A stretch of 48,587 bases of DNA, taken from NCBI RefSeq assembly GCF_000374565.1, contig NZ_KB894709.1, positions 1 through 48,587 on the forward strand, in the 5' to 3' direction. The notes below the pieces were generated by a model. That model was given only the letters and a program-made list of their open reading frames with translations. It was not told the origin of the DNA and did no database searches. Positions within the stretch are counted from its first letter, which is position 1. Each line of letters opens with the position of its first letter. This DNA comes from Siminovitchia fordii DSM 16014 = CIP 108821. Its GTDB lineage: Bacteria > Bacillota > Bacilli > Bacillales > Bacillaceae_C. The translations under genes were made by a program, and so were the position numbers. Below, in pieces: positions 17,123 to 26,360 of this stretch.

Positions 17123-18665
17123 GCGCAGCCACCTCTTCGACAGCTCTCTTAATACCCAGCATGTAATATCCAATTTCCTGTTCCGTCAGTTCCTCGGCAT
17201 TATTCAATAATGCAACCAGCTCCCCATTATACAAGACTCCAATACGGTCACTTAAACTGATAATCTCGGACAACTCGGCCGAGACGAGCAATACCGCAGT
17301 TCCTTCATCCCGTTTTTTAATAATTTCTTGGTGAATAAATTCGATTGCTCCGATATCTACTCCCCTTGTCGGCTGAGCAGCAATGAGCAGCTTCGGATTT
17401 TTTGCCATTTCCCTGGCAATAACAACCTTTTGAAGATTACCGCCAGACAGCGAGCCGGCCAATGCCAATTCACTGTCTGTTCGAACGTCATACATCCTTA
17501 TATAATTCCTGGCAAATTCCTTCAATTTCTTTTTATTTAAAAATGGGCCTGTCCTGAATTGAGGGTCGTTATAAATGTCCAAGATCAAATTTTCCTCAAT
17601 CGTTGATGTTAGACAGGCTCCTGTTGTTTGCCGGTCTTCAGGAATATGCCCTATTCTCATGCTCCGGATATCTCCAATGCTTTTCCCAAGGATATTCTCA
17701 TTCAAGTAGAGTACCTGACCGCTGCTCGCTTTTGTAAGGCCTGTAATTACTTCAACCAATTCCCTCTGGCCGTTTCCCTCCACTCCAGCAATGCCCAGGA
17801 TTTCTCCACCTCTGATTTTAAAAGACACACTGTTAAGCAGTTTTAACCCCTTTTCATTTTTAACTGACACATCACGAAGCTCTAAAATCGTATCTTCCGG
17901 TTCTTTCTCCTGCTTTTCAACCCTGAATAACACGTCCCTTCCTACCATCAGTCGTGATATTTCTTCCTGATTAGTATTTTTCGTGAAGAGAGTTTCGATC
18001 GTCTTGCCAGCTTTAAGAACAGTGATCCGATTCGAAATTTCCATTACTTCCCTCAGTTTATGAGTGATAAAAATAATTGTGTAATTTTGGTCGACGAGCG
18101 ATTTGATCGAATCAAACAGTTCATCTGTTTCTTGCGGCGTCAATACAGCGGTCGGTTCATCCAAAATGATGAGTTTCGCCCCTCGGTATAGGACTTTCAG
18201 GATTTCGACCCTCTGTTTCTGTCCAACCGAAATGGATTCCACCAATTCTTCAGGATTTAACTTAAAACCGAATCGACAAATCAGCTCCTGAATTTCTTCC
18301 TTCTCTTTTTTTCTGTCTCGAAATAAATGAAGAAATCCTTTTCTCGGTTCATCACCCAATACGATATTTTCTGAAACGGTGAGCGATGGAGCAAGCATAA
18401 AGTGTTGATGAACCATGCCAAGACCTTGACTGATAGCATCGCGCGGCCCATGAAAATGTACTTTTTGACCTTTAAAAATGACCTCACCTTCGGTAGGAGT
18501 TTCTAGCCCGAAAAGAATCTTCATAAGTGTCGATTTCCCTGCACCATTTTCTCCTACTAGGGCGTGGATTTCCCCTTCATGAACTTCCAGATTCACCCCT
18601 CTATTCGCCACGGTTCCATTAGGGTACACTTTGTGAATGTTTTTCATTTCCAACAATGCAGCCAT
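17115..18665 (-). CDS. Nucleoside ABC transporter ATP-binding protein (NupO/YufO type)
   Basis: A 516-residue protein with two fused ABC domains, as in RbsA, MglA and YufO. The first half has a full Walker A (GENGAGKST), the signature SVGQKQRVEI and Walker B (LIILDEP). The second half has a degenerate Walker A (AGVEGNGQRE) but a good signature, LSGGNLQKVVIA. This asymmetry is normal for the family. It would power uptake of the ligand delivered by the BMP lipoprotein encoded 68 bases upstream. Confidence 0.92.
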   Translation of the reverse strand: MAALLEMKNIHKVYPNGTVANRGVNLEVHEGEIHALVGENGAGKSTLMKILFGLETPTEGEVIFKGQKVHFHGPRDAISQGLGMVHQHFMLAPSLTVSENIVLGDEPRKGFLHLFRDRKKEKEEIQELICRFGFKLNPEELVESISVGQKQRVEILKVLYRGAKLIILDEPTAVLTPQETDELFDSIKSLVDQNYTIIFITHKLREVMEISNRITVLKAGKTIETLFTKNTNQEEISRLMVGRDVLFRVEKQEKEPEDTILELRDVSVKNEKGLKLLNSVSFKIRGGEILGIAGVEGNGQRELVEVITGLTKASSGQVLYLNENILGKSIGDIRSMRIGHIPEDRQTTGACLTSTIEENLILDIYNDPQFRTGPFLNKKKLKEFARNYIRMYDVRTDSELALAGSLSGGNLQKVVIAREMAKNPKLLIAAQPTRGVDIGAIEFIHQEIIKKRDEGTAVLLVSAELSEIISLSDRIGVLYNGELVALLNNAEELTEQEIGYYMLGIKRAVEEVAAHE

Positions 18666-18732
18666 GTTTTGAACCCCCTATTTTGGAAATGCCGGGAATA
18701 TTTATCCTGTCCCTGCCAGTCCATGCCATCTA

Positions 18733-19806
18733 TTATTTCAAGGTTGATTTTACCTCTATTTCTCCGTCTGCGAGCTTTTTCGTAATATCTTCCATTTGAT
18801 CACGGATCGACTGAGGAACATGCTCGTTATAAAGATCATCCTGAGCAAGTCCTACCCCTTCTTCTTTTACTCCAAGTTCTTCATGGGTTCCAAAGGGCAG
18901 CTCTCCTCCTTGGAACAGCTCCAAAGCTCGGAACGTCGAACTGTCCAGGTTTTTCATCATGGACGTAAGAACACTTCCTGGATGGATATCATTTTGGTTA
19001 CTGTCCACACCGATAGAATAGACACCCTTTTCATTTGCCGCCTCCAATACTCCAAGGCCAGCGGCAGCCGCTACCTGATAGACAACATCGGCTTTTTGCG
19101 AATTGATTTGGGAAAGGGTAAGCTCCTTCGCTTTTGGAGCATCCGCAAAGTTCCCAATAATTGATGAAACAACTTTAATATCCTTATCTACATAATGCGC
19201 CCCTTGTTCATAACCTGACTTGAAGTCATTGATGATCGGAATGTCCATTCCACCTACAAATCCGATAACTTTTTCAGGGTTTGCTCCTTCAAGCTCTTCG
19301 TTAATGGTCACCAGCCCGGCGAAAGCACCTGCAAGGAAAGATCCTTCACTCTGGGAATAAGTCATAGAATAAACATTTGGCTGATCTACAACATCATCGA
19401 AAAAAATGAATTTTTGATCCGGATATTTTTGTGCCAGTTCGTCTACCATTTCCACAGTTTGGCTTGTCCCGACCAGAATGACATCATATTTTCCGCTTGA
19501 AACCATCGATTCAATACCGGCGTGCCAGTCACCTTGGTTTGTCCCGCCTTCAATTGTTTTAACCTCATAGCCTAATTCTTTTTCCGCTTTATCAACCCCG
19601 CGTTTGACAGAGTCAAAGAATGACTTATCACCAAGTGTAGCGTTTACATAATAGCCGACGGAAAGTTTGCCTCCTGATTTTCCATCCCCGTCTCCATTGC
19701 CGCCACCTTTATCACCGGATGATTTATTGCCTCCGCAGGCAGCAAGAATGAGCATGATACTGACAAAAATTGAAATTAATAATGTTGAATTAGACATTTT
19801 CCCCAT
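18733..19806 (-). CDS. BMP-family nucleoside-binding lipoprotein
   Basis: A 357-residue lipoprotein. The N-terminus has a hydrophobic signal ending in the lipobox LAAC, followed by a glycine/lysine/aspartate-rich linker (GGNKSSGDKGGGNGDGDGK) that tethers it outside the membrane. The mature part matches the Bmp/PnrA basic membrane protein family (VGYYVNATLGDKSFFDSVKRG; GGMDIPIINDFKSGYEQGA; DVVYQVAAAAGLGVLEAA), which binds purine and other nucleosides. ATG at 19806 follows AAGGGGTG at good distance; a GTG three codons earlier is the alternative. It belongs with the two permeases and the ATPase downstream. Confidence 0.92.
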   Translation of the reverse strand: MGKMSNSTLLISIFVSIMLILAACGGNKSSGDKGGGNGDGDGKSGGKLSVGYYVNATLGDKSFFDSVKRGVDKAEKELGYEVKTIEGGTNQGDWHAGIESMVSSGKYDVILVGTSQTVEMVDELAQKYPDQKFIFFDDVVDQPNVYSMTYSQSEGSFLAGAFAGLVTINEELEGANPEKVIGFVGGMDIPIINDFKSGYEQGAHYVDKDIKVVSSIIGNFADAPKAKELTLSQINSQKADVVYQVAAAAGLGVLEAANEKGVYSIGVDSNQNDIHPGSVLTSMMKNLDSSTFRALELFQGGELPFGTHEELGVKEEGVGLAQDDLYNEHVPQSIRDQMEDITKKLADGEIEVKSTLK

Positions 19807-19824
19807 ATCCGACACCCCTTGTTA

Positions 19825-20754
19825 TCATTTATTTTGTAGACTTTCTATAAACTGCAGAGTTTCATCCAAATCGGGCATGGAAGCTTGCGCCCCTTCTCGG
19901 GTTACTGTCAACGCCCCAACCGCATTTGCAAACTTGGTTGCTGAAAGAAGATTTTCCCCGCTGACCAAAGCAGCGGCCAATGCACCTGCAAAAGCATCCC
20001 CTGCTGCTGTTGTATCTTCTACCGGAACATCATGCCCCTTTAATGTGAAGGTCTCCCCTTTGTCAGTTACCGTCACACCTTTCCCGCCCAGTTTTGAAAA
20101 AACTGTTTTGACTCCTCTCGATATAAGGAGTTGGCCGGCTTTTTCGGCTGTTTCGGTATCTGTTACTTTAATATTGGTTAATTCGGTTATTTCGTTTTCG
20201 TTTGGAAGGATATAATGAACCAGTTCATATAAGTCTTTCGGCAGTTCTCTGGCAGGAGCAGGATCCAGCATTAATGGAACGCGATGTTCCTTAGCTATTT
20301 TTGCTGTTTCCATCACTGTTTCCATTGGTATTTCAAGTTGAATCATGATGACTTTTGCACGGCCAATCACCTGCTCATGCTTTCTTATATATTCAGGTGT
20401 TACAAAATTATTGGCACCAGGAGCGACAATAATGCTGTTCTCGCCTTCATGGTTGACATTGATCATTGCTACCCCTGTCGATTCGGCTTTCACCTTTTCA
20501 ACATAGGTCGTATCTGTCCCGGTCTTCTTTAAATTGTTTATCAATTGCTCTCCAAACAAATCATATCCGACACACCCCAACAAGGCCACGGATGCCCCCA
20601 GTTTACTTGCAGCATAGGCCTGGTTCCCCCCCTTCCCACCTGGACTGACAAAAAAATCACTACCAATAACCGTCTCCCCCCATTCGGGTCTCCGGCCAAC
20701 CTTTACGACCAGGTCCATGTTCAGACTTCCTACAACAACAACATCTGCCTTCAT
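19825..20754 (-). CDS. rbsK: Ribokinase
   Basis: A 309-residue PfkB-family kinase that phosphorylates D-ribose to ribose 5-phosphate. Diagnostic parts are the N-terminal GSLNMDLVV, the ribose-binding GGKGGNQAYAASKLG, and the catalytic DTTAAGDAFAGA near residue 245, with the base aspartate in the GD pair. It lies between the LacI-type regulator and the transport genes. In this setting it uses the ribose released by the two nucleoside hydrolases; no ribose ABC transporter is present, which fits an internal source of ribose. Confidence 0.93.
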   Translation of the reverse strand: MKADVVVVGSLNMDLVVKVGRRPEWGETVIGSDFFVSPGGKGGNQAYAASKLGASVALLGCVGYDLFGEQLINNLKKTGTDTTYVEKVKAESTGVAMINVNHEGENSIIVAPGANNFVTPEYIRKHEQVIGRAKVIMIQLEIPMETVMETAKIAKEHRVPLMLDPAPARELPKDLYELVHYILPNENEITELTNIKVTDTETAEKAGQLLISRGVKTVFSKLGGKGVTVTDKGETFTLKGHDVPVEDTTAAGDAFAGALAAALVSGENLLSATKFANAVGALTVTREGAQASMPDLDETLQFIESLQNK

Positions 20755-20771
20755 TCAATTAGTCCTCCCGC

Positions 20772-21749
20772 TCACGTTTCTCTTTTGATGAACCTGTGCT
20801 CCAGGATCAAATTTTTTGTTTTGGACCTCACCCCCTTTATGCGCTCCAGGATCAACTCTACCGCGCGTTGTCCAATCTCATAAGCCGGTACCATAATGCT
20901 GCTTAATTTCGGATTGCTCATCTGTGCAAATGAAATATCATCGCATCCAATGACTGAAACATCATCGGGTACTTTCAAGCCTTTTTCCTGTATTGCATTT
21001 ATTGCACCAAGCGCAATTAAATCGTTTGCTCCAAAAACAGCCGATACATCTGCTTCATTGAGTACAGAATTCATTAACTCATACCCTGATTGATAACTGA
21101 AATCCCCAATCCTGTACAAAGGATGAAGACCAAACTCCTGCATGGCGTCAATATATGCCTGTCGCCTCATATCAGCTGATTGCACAAAACTTGGGCCTGC
21201 TAAATGGCAAATCTTTTTATGCCCTTTCCGAATGAAATAAAGAACCGCTTCATAGGCTGCCTTGTAATGATCAATCGAAACGGTGTCAAAAGGAGTATTT
21301 TCTATCAGCCGGTCACAAAGAACAATCGGTATATTCAACTTATCAAGTTTTTCCGCCTTGGCTTCATCCAAAGTTGAAGTGACCAGAATAATTCCGCCAA
21401 CCTGTTGACTGTACATTTTTTTTATGTAGTCCTGTTCATTTTCCGGGTCATTATCAGTATTGCTTATAAATAATGAAAACCCCATTTGTCGGGCGGAGTC
21501 CTCAATGCCTCTGGCAAGAACAGGAAAATATGGGTTTACAATATCGGGAAGTATCAGCCCCAAAACATTTGATCTGCTATTGGCCAAACTTCTGGCTATG
21601 GCATTCGGCTGATAGCCGAGCTCTTTGATTGAATGAAGCACCCTCTCCTTTATTTGCTCGTTCACCTTTGGATTGTGATTGATCACTCTGGACACGGTCG
21701 CTTTAGAAACCCCGGCATGCCTGGCCACATCGAGGATTGTTATTTTCAT
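20772..21749 (-). CDS. LacI-family transcriptional regulator (RbsR-like)
   Basis: A 325-residue regulator. Residues 1-50 form the LacI helix-turn-helix and hinge (ILDVARHAGVSKATVSRVIN, then LGYQPNAIARSLA). The rest is a periplasmic-binding-protein-like ligand domain (SNVLGLILPDIVNPYFPVLARGIED). The start at 21749 was chosen because AAGGAG lies nine bases upstream; a longer frame from 21830 would cover the operator. The gene heads the nucleoside cluster and probably controls it and itself. Ribose or a nucleoside would be a natural effector, but that is inference. Confidence 0.88.
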   Translation of the reverse strand: MKITILDVARHAGVSKATVSRVINHNPKVNEQIKERVLHSIKELGYQPNAIARSLANSRSNVLGLILPDIVNPYFPVLARGIEDSARQMGFSLFISNTDNDPENEQDYIKKMYSQQVGGIILVTSTLDEAKAEKLDKLNIPIVLCDRLIENTPFDTVSIDHYKAAYEAVLYFIRKGHKKICHLAGPSFVQSADMRRQAYIDAMQEFGLHPLYRIGDFSYQSGYELMNSVLNEADVSAVFGANDLIALGAINAIQEKGLKVPDDVSVIGCDDISFAQMSNPKLSSIMVPAYEIGQRAVELILERIKGVRSKTKNLILEHRFIKRET

Positions 21750-21765
21750 TTTTTCATACTCCTTA

Positions 21766-21783
21766 TGTGAAACCGGTTTCACA
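21766..21783. promoter_or_regulatory. Perfect 18-bp palindrome, LacI/CcpA-type operator
   Basis: TGTGAAACCGGTTTCACA is a perfect palindrome located between a plausible promoter (TATATT near 21827-21832 on the minus strand) and the ribosome-binding site of the LacI-family gene. The CG centre is typical of LacI-family operators. The core also fits the cre consensus at all fixed positions, so CcpA is a second candidate. Confidence 0.8.
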
Positions 21784-21904
21784 AAAGATTGTAAATTTTT
21801 GAAATTATCCACCTGAAGCGAATATACCATATTTATATTTTTTTACACAACCTTAATCGAAAAAAAAATATCCCTGAGTCAAAGGGAGCGAATTCTTCAA
21901 ATAC

Positions 21905-21936
21905 AAAAAAGCCTGTTCCAAACTGGATACAGGCTT
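21905..21936 (-). terminator. Terminator after amino acid ABC operon
   Basis: AAGCCTGT and ACAGGCTT form an 8-bp stem; read on the minus strand it is followed by TTTTTTG. It lies just after the ATPase stop codon. Confidence 0.85.
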
Positions 21937-21942
21937 GCATTT

Positions 21943-22665
21943 TTATAAAACTTTTCCCAAAAAAGCTTTCGTACGTTCGTGCTGCGGGTTTGAAAATAGT
22001 TCCGCAGGTTCATTCTCTTCAACGATATAGCCGTTGTCCATAAAAATGACTCGATCGCCGACTTCACGGGCGAAGCCCATTTCATGGGTGACAACAATCA
22101 TTGTCATACCGTCCTTGGCAAGTTGCTTCATAACTTCGAGGACTTCTCCGACCATTTCAGGGTCCAGTGCTGATGTTGGTTCATCAAACAGCATGACTTT
22201 CGGCTCCATTGCCAGAGCTCTGGCAATAGCCACGCGCTGTTTCTGTCCTCCTGAAAGAGAGTCTGGATAAACAACCGCCTTATCGGCCAAACCGACTTTA
22301 TGGAGAAGATCCATCGCTTTATCATTAGCTTCCTGTTTGGATAAACCTTTAACATTGACCGGGGCCATTGTAATATTTTCCAAAACCGTTTTATGAGGAA
22401 ACAGGTTGAAATGCTGGAACACCATTCCGACATCTTTACGGATTTCGTTAATATCCGTCTTTTTATTTGTAAGATCTTTTCCTGTCAAATAAACATGGCC
22501 GCCGGTCACAGACTCAAGAAGATTCAAGCAGCGGATGAATGTAGACTTCCCTGACCCTGAGGGGCCGATAATTACCACGACTTCCTGAGGCTTCACTTCT
22601 AATGATATATCTTTGAGCACTTCATTGTCTCCGAAGGATTTTTTCAGTTTTTTTACAGAGATCAT
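21943..22665 (-). CDS. Polar amino acid ABC transporter ATP-binding protein
   Basis: A 240-residue ABC ATPase of the GlnQ/ArtM class, with Walker [10 protein letters not shown] at about residues 33-41, Q-loop region [14 protein letters not shown], signature [17 protein letters not shown], Walker B VMLFDEP and the switch histidine in VTHEM. It drives amino acid uptake with the permease encoded upstream, which it overlaps by 4 bases (ATGA). The likely substrate is arginine or glutamine (see the binding protein). Confidence 0.93.
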   Translation of the reverse strand: MISVKKLKKSFGDNEVLKDISLEVKPQEVVVIIGPSGSGKSTFIRCLNLLESVTGGHVYLTGKDLTNKKTDINEIRKDVGMVFQHFNLFPHKTVLENITMAPVNVKGLSKQEANDKAMDLLHKVGLADKAVVYPDSLSGGQKQRVAIARALAMEPKVMLFDEPTSALDPEMVGEVLEVMKQLAKDGMTMIVVTHEMGFAREVGDRVIFMDNGYIVEENEPAELFSNPQHERTKAFLGKVL

Positions 22666-23318
22666 TCAGTCTTCATCCTCCTTTCAATGAAGTTCATCAG
22701 GTATGTCAAAGACAAAGTAAGGATCAGATAGATAATCGCCACTGTAATGTATGGCTCCCATACACGGATATACTGCCCTTGTGCTGCACGGCCCCAATAC
22801 ATGAGTTCAGGTGCTGCAATAATTGCTGCCAATGAAGTTTCCTTCAGCAACGAGATAAATTCATTTCCAAGGGGCGGGATCATTCGTTTAAAAGCTTGCG
22901 GTAAAATGACAAGCTTCATAGCTTGTCTATGGGTCATACCAAGGGACCGGGCTGCTTCCATCTGCCCTTTATCAATTGATTGAATACCTGCCCTGAAAAT
23001 TTCAGCCATATACGCCGCCGAGTTAAGAGCCAGGGCGATAATAGCAGAGACAATCGGGTTGGCAGGTGTCATAAACAAAGGTACGACACCAAAATGAATG
23101 AGGAGGATTTGAACTAAAAACGGGGTTCCTCTGAAAAAATTAATGTACCAAATGAATGGCATCCTGATCCATACCCTGTTGGCCATTTTCCCTAGCCCGA
23201 TAAAAAGACCAATCGTTAGCCCAAGTGCCACGCCTGCAACTGTCAGTCCAAGCGTCAACAAAGTCCCTTTAATAAATAACGGCAAATAATCTAATATAAT
23301 ATCATACCGAATGTTCAT
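22662..23318 (-). CDS. Polar amino acid ABC transporter permease
   Basis: A 218-residue membrane protein of the HisM/GlnP family, with five hydrophobic segments and the EAA motif that docks to the ATPase ([21 protein letters not shown]). [13 protein letters not shown] is typical of the family. It is encoded between the binding protein and the ATPase. A terminator-like hairpin in the 80-base gap before it probably lowers its expression relative to the binding protein. Confidence 0.92.
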   Translation of the reverse strand: MNIRYDIILDYLPLFIKGTLLTLGLTVAGVALGLTIGLFIGLGKMANRVWIRMPFIWYINFFRGTPFLVQILLIHFGVVPLFMTPANPIVSAIIALALNSAAYMAEIFRAGIQSIDKGQMEAARSLGMTHRQAMKLVILPQAFKRMIPPLGNEFISLLKETSLAAIIAAPELMYWGRAAQGQYIRVWEPYITVAIIYLILTLSLTYLMNFIERRMKTE

Positions 23319-23349
23319 TAGATGTCACCTTTCTTTGTTTGCCTATGCA

Positions 23350-23392
23350 AAAACGGCTATCCAATGTGAACACATTATTGGACAGCCGTTTT
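23350..23392 (-). terminator. Intra-operon hairpin between binding protein and permease genes
   Basis: AAAACGGCT and AGCCGTTTT, extended inwards by ATCCAAT/ATTGGA, form a strong stem followed on the minus strand by five T residues. Such hairpins often end or stabilise the 5' part of ABC operon mRNA, so that more binding protein than permease is made. Confidence 0.65.
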
Positions 23393-23398
23393 GATATA

Positions 23399-24238
23399 TT
23401 ATTTCTCAGCAGCTTTTTTTAAAGCCTCGACATCCGGCTCTTCATCAAACCACTTTTTATAGATCTCAGCATATTTTCCGTTGTCCAGGACAGTATTTAA
23501 TGCTGTATTAAATTCATCTACAAGTTCGCTTCCTTTTGGAAAAACAATTCCGTAATATTCAGGCTCGAATGCCTTATCATCAGAGACCGTTTGGATTCCT
23601 GCATCCGGATTTTTCTTTTGATATTCCAAAGCAACAGCAATGTCTGTTACTGCAGCTTCGACGTTGTCACCTTGCAATGCCTGGAACATGAGGGCAGCAG
23701 TTTCGTATTTGGAAATGTCAGGAGAATTTTTCCCTACCACTTTTTCAGCGGAAAATTGGCCCGTAGTACCGTTTTGAACTCCTAGTTTTTTCCCTTTTAA
23801 ATCTTCCGCCTTTTTAATATCCACTTTATCTTTGAAAGCGATCATTGTTTTTGATTCAAAATAAGGATGTGAAAAATCATATGATTCAACTCTCTCATCA
23901 GTAATTGTGACTCCTGCCATACCGAGATCAAGCTGCTTGCTTTGAAGGCCTGCGAACATGGCGTCCCAACCAGTATTATCGATTTTCACTTCATATCCGG
24001 CTTCTTCAGCCACCGCGTTCAACAAATCTACGTCAAACCCAGTCACTTCGCCTTTGTCCATAAATTCGAAAGGCGCAAATGTTGCTTCTGTACCAACATT
24101 CAATACTTTCTTTTCTTCAGTTTTTGCACCGTCTTTATTTGCTGAATCCTTTTCTTCTCCACTTCCCCCACAGGCTGATAAAACAAGAGCTGATCCAGCA
24201 ATAATAGACAGTAGTGTTTTCTTAATTGATGTTTTCAA
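23399..24238 (-). CDS. Polar/basic amino acid-binding lipoprotein of ABC transporter
   Basis: A 279-residue substrate-binding protein (SBP_bac_3 type). A signal peptide with lipobox LSAC, then a charged linker, precede the binding domain (FAPFEFMDKGEVTGFDVDLL; GMAGVTITDERVESYDFSHP; TAVTDIAVALEY). The C-terminus GKYAEIYKKWFDEEP is GlnH-like. By sequence alone glutamine or a basic amino acid is possible. A good ARG-box-like site sits just upstream of its promoter and argG-argH lie next door, which favours arginine. It is the first gene of the three-gene operon. Confidence 0.88.
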   Translation of the reverse strand: MKTSIKKTLLSIIAGSALVLSACGGSGEEKDSANKDGAKTEEKKVLNVGTEATFAPFEFMDKGEVTGFDVDLLNAVAEEAGYEVKIDNTGWDAMFAGLQSKQLDLGMAGVTITDERVESYDFSHPYFESKTMIAFKDKVDIKKAEDLKGKKLGVQNGTTGQFSAEKVVGKNSPDISKYETAALMFQALQGDNVEAAVTDIAVALEYQKKNPDAGIQTVSDDKAFEPEYYGIVFPKGSELVDEFNTALNTVLDNGKYAEIYKKWFDEEPDVEALKKAAEK

Positions 24239-24299
24239 CTTAATGCCCCTCTTTCACTTGTTGCAATTTGTATGATAACGATTTCTGTACAAGTATATC

Positions 24300-24361
24300 T
24301 TACTATTAAAGAATAGCTTGTATTGAACTTATAATCAATGATTTTTATGCATTTTTATACA
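24300..24361 (-). promoter_or_regulatory. Promoter with ARG-box-like site for amino acid ABC operon
   Basis: On the minus strand TTGATT, a 17-base gap and TATTCT make a plausible sigma-A promoter. A few bases further upstream, at 24348-24361, TGCATTTTTATACA fits the ArgR/AhrC box pattern TGNAT-W4-ATNCA; compared with the E. coli form TGAAT-W4-ATTCA, 8 of 10 conserved bases agree. A related site lies in front of argG. Confidence 0.55.
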
Positions 24362-24491
24362 AAATCTTTATTTTTATATAATTTTTTATTTTAAAATATA
24401 TCTTCTCCATTTTCCTCTAACTATATTTTAAACGGTTGAACAAAGATATACTCCTACAAAAATGTTAAAATATAGAAAAGGAGGCGGTTTT

Positions 24492-24938
24492 ATGGATTTG
24501 TCTTACAAAAACATATTAGTTGCTGTAGATGGTTCAAAACAAGCGGAATGGGCATTTAAAAAAGCCGTACAGGTTGCCAAAAGAAACAATGATGCAAAGT
24601 TGATACTCATCCATGTCGTCGACACAAGGTCATATGGTTCCGTTGAAGCATACGATGTCACCATGGCTGAACGTGCAAAAGCATATGCAGAGGAACTTCT
24701 GGACGCCTACAGGAAGGAGGCCGAATCAGAAGGACTTACAAATGTAGAGACACTGATTGAACACGGGTCTCCTAAAGTTGTCATCTCCAAGCAGGCAGCC
24801 AAAGAAGTAAGTGCCGATTTGATTGTTTGTGGAGCTACAGGACTTAATGCAGTTGAGCGTCTGCTGATCGGAAGTGTGTCCGAAAATATTACTCGCTCAG
24901 CTCAATGTGATGTCCTCGTTGTCAGGACGGAAGAGTAA
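24492..24938 (+). CDS. Universal stress protein UspA family
   Basis: A 148-residue single-domain UspA protein. It begins with YKNILVAVDGSKQAEWAFKKA and ends with the ATP-binding signature region CGATGLNAVERLLIGSVSENI and DVLVVR. The glycines of the G-2X-G-9X-G-S/T motif are recognisable, so it probably binds ATP. Start ATG 24492 follows GGAGG by seven bases; an ATG ten codons upstream lacks a ribosome-binding site. It stands alone on the plus strand, with its own promoter in the A/T-rich gap 24239-24491, and converges on argH. Confidence 0.9.
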   Translation: MDLSYKNILVAVDGSKQAEWAFKKAVQVAKRNNDAKLILIHVVDTRSYGSVEAYDVTMAERAKAYAEELLDAYRKEAESEGLTNVETLIEHGSPKVVISKQAAKEVSADLIVCGATGLNAVERLLIGSVSENITRSAQCDVLVVRTEE

Positions 24939-24954
24939 CATGCTTATTTTTATG

Positions 24955-24990
24955 AAAAGAGCGTTATCCCGAATCGGGAAACGCTCTTTT
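24955..24990. terminator. Bidirectional terminator between uspA-type gene and argH
   Basis: AAAAGAGCGTT and AACGCTCTTTT flank an inner CCCG/CGGG pair, giving a long stem with T-runs in both directions. It serves the convergent UspA gene and argH, and its edge touches the argH stop codon. Confidence 0.9.
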
Positions 24991-26360
24991 TATATCAGCT
25001 TTTTTGCGTGTTCCAATTGAATTTCAACTTGGTCAAATCCTGTTCCGCCGTATGAGTTTCTCCTTCTCACCGCTTCTGTCGGAGAAAGCACAGCATAAAC
25101 GTCGTCTGAAATTTCACCGCAGGCATCCTTGAACTCTTCCAAAGATAAGTCCAATAAATAACAGTTTTTGTTGATGCAATAAAGCACAAGCTTTCCAACG
25201 ATTTCATGTGCTTCACGGAATGGTATCCCTTTTGCCGCCAAATAATCTGCAAGCTCAGTCGCATTGGAGAAATCCTGATTAACTGCTTCTTCCATAACGT
25301 CTGTCTTGACCGTCATCGTTTCAATCATTCCCGCAAAAATTTTCAAAGAACCGATCATCGTATGAACTGTATCAAACATTCCTTCTTTATCTTCCTGCAT
25401 ATCTTTGTTATATGTCATAGGAAGTCCTTTTAAAATCGTGAGCATGGAAATAAGATTCCCAAAGACTCTGCCGCTTTTTCCACGGATCAGTTCTGCCATG
25501 TCGGGGTTTTTCTTCTGAGGCATGATGCTGCTTCCGGTTGCATACGTATCATCCAGCTCAATAAAGCTGAACTCTTTGCTTGACCAAAGAATGATTTCTT
25601 CAGCCAATCTTGTCAAATGAGTGATAGTCAAAGCCGAATTGCTCAAAAATTCCACGATGAAGTCACGGTCGCTCACGGCGTCCATGCTGTTTTCATATAC
25701 ACTGGAAAAGCCGAGCAATTCCGCTGAATAATGGCGGTCTATCGGGAAAGTCGTCCCTGCGAGAGCACTTGCGCCCAGCGGTGAAATATCGATTCTTTTA
25801 AGACTTTCCTCAAAGCGCTGTTTGTCGCGTTCAAGCATCCAAAAATAAGCTAGAAGGTGATGGCCGAATGAAACAGGCTGAGCTCTTTGCAAATGTGTGT
25901 AGCCAGGTAAAATGGTCTCCACGTTTTTTTCCGCCTGTCCAACAAGAGATATTTGCATTTCCTTGATATGATCGATAATCACTTGTACCTGTTTTTTCAA
26001 GTACAAATGCATGTCAGTGGCCACCTGGTCGTTACGGCTTCTTCCTGTGTGAAGCTTGCCGCCTACCGGTCCGATTTCATCAATCAACATCTTTTCCAGA
26101 TTCAAGTGGATGTCCTCTTCAGAAATGGAATACTCCAATTCTCCTGCCTGTGCTTTTTCCTTCAGCTTCAAAAGACCGGCTTGAATCTGCTCGCTTTCTT
26201 CCTGTGTTAAAATGCCTGTCTTGCCAAGCATTTTTACATGTGCAAGTGAACCTTCGATATCTTCCAAGACTAATTGCTGGTCAAAGGAGATGGAGGCCCC
26301 AAACTCCTCGATCCATTGCTCTGGTGTCTTGGAAAAGCGGCCTCCCCATAATTTTTTCAT
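24990..26360 (-). CDS. argH: Argininosuccinate lyase
   Basis: A 456-residue member of the fumarase/aspartase superfamily that splits argininosuccinate into arginine and fumarate, the last step of arginine synthesis. The superfamily signature [11 protein letters not shown] is present near residue 280, and the N-terminal KLWGGRFSK and [16 protein letters not shown] are typical of ArgH. Its ATG overlaps the argG stop by 4 bases, so the two are translationally coupled. Confidence 0.97.
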   Translation of the reverse strand: MKKLWGGRFSKTPEQWIEEFGASISFDQQLVLEDIEGSLAHVKMLGKTGILTQEESEQIQAGLLKLKEKAQAGELEYSISEEDIHLNLEKMLIDEIGPVGGKLHTGRSRNDQVATDMHLYLKKQVQVIIDHIKEMQISLVGQAEKNVETILPGYTHLQRAQPVSFGHHLLAYFWMLERDKQRFEESLKRIDISPLGASALAGTTFPIDRHYSAELLGFSSVYENSMDAVSDRDFIVEFLSNSALTITHLTRLAEEIILWSSKEFSFIELDDTYATGSSIMPQKKNPDMAELIRGKSGRVFGNLISMLTILKGLPMTYNKDMQEDKEGMFDTVHTMIGSLKIFAGMIETMTVKTDVMEEAVNQDFSNATELADYLAAKGIPFREAHEIVGKLVLYCINKNCYLLDLSLEEFKDACGEISDDVYAVLSPTEAVRRRNSYGGTGFDQVEIQLEHAKKLI

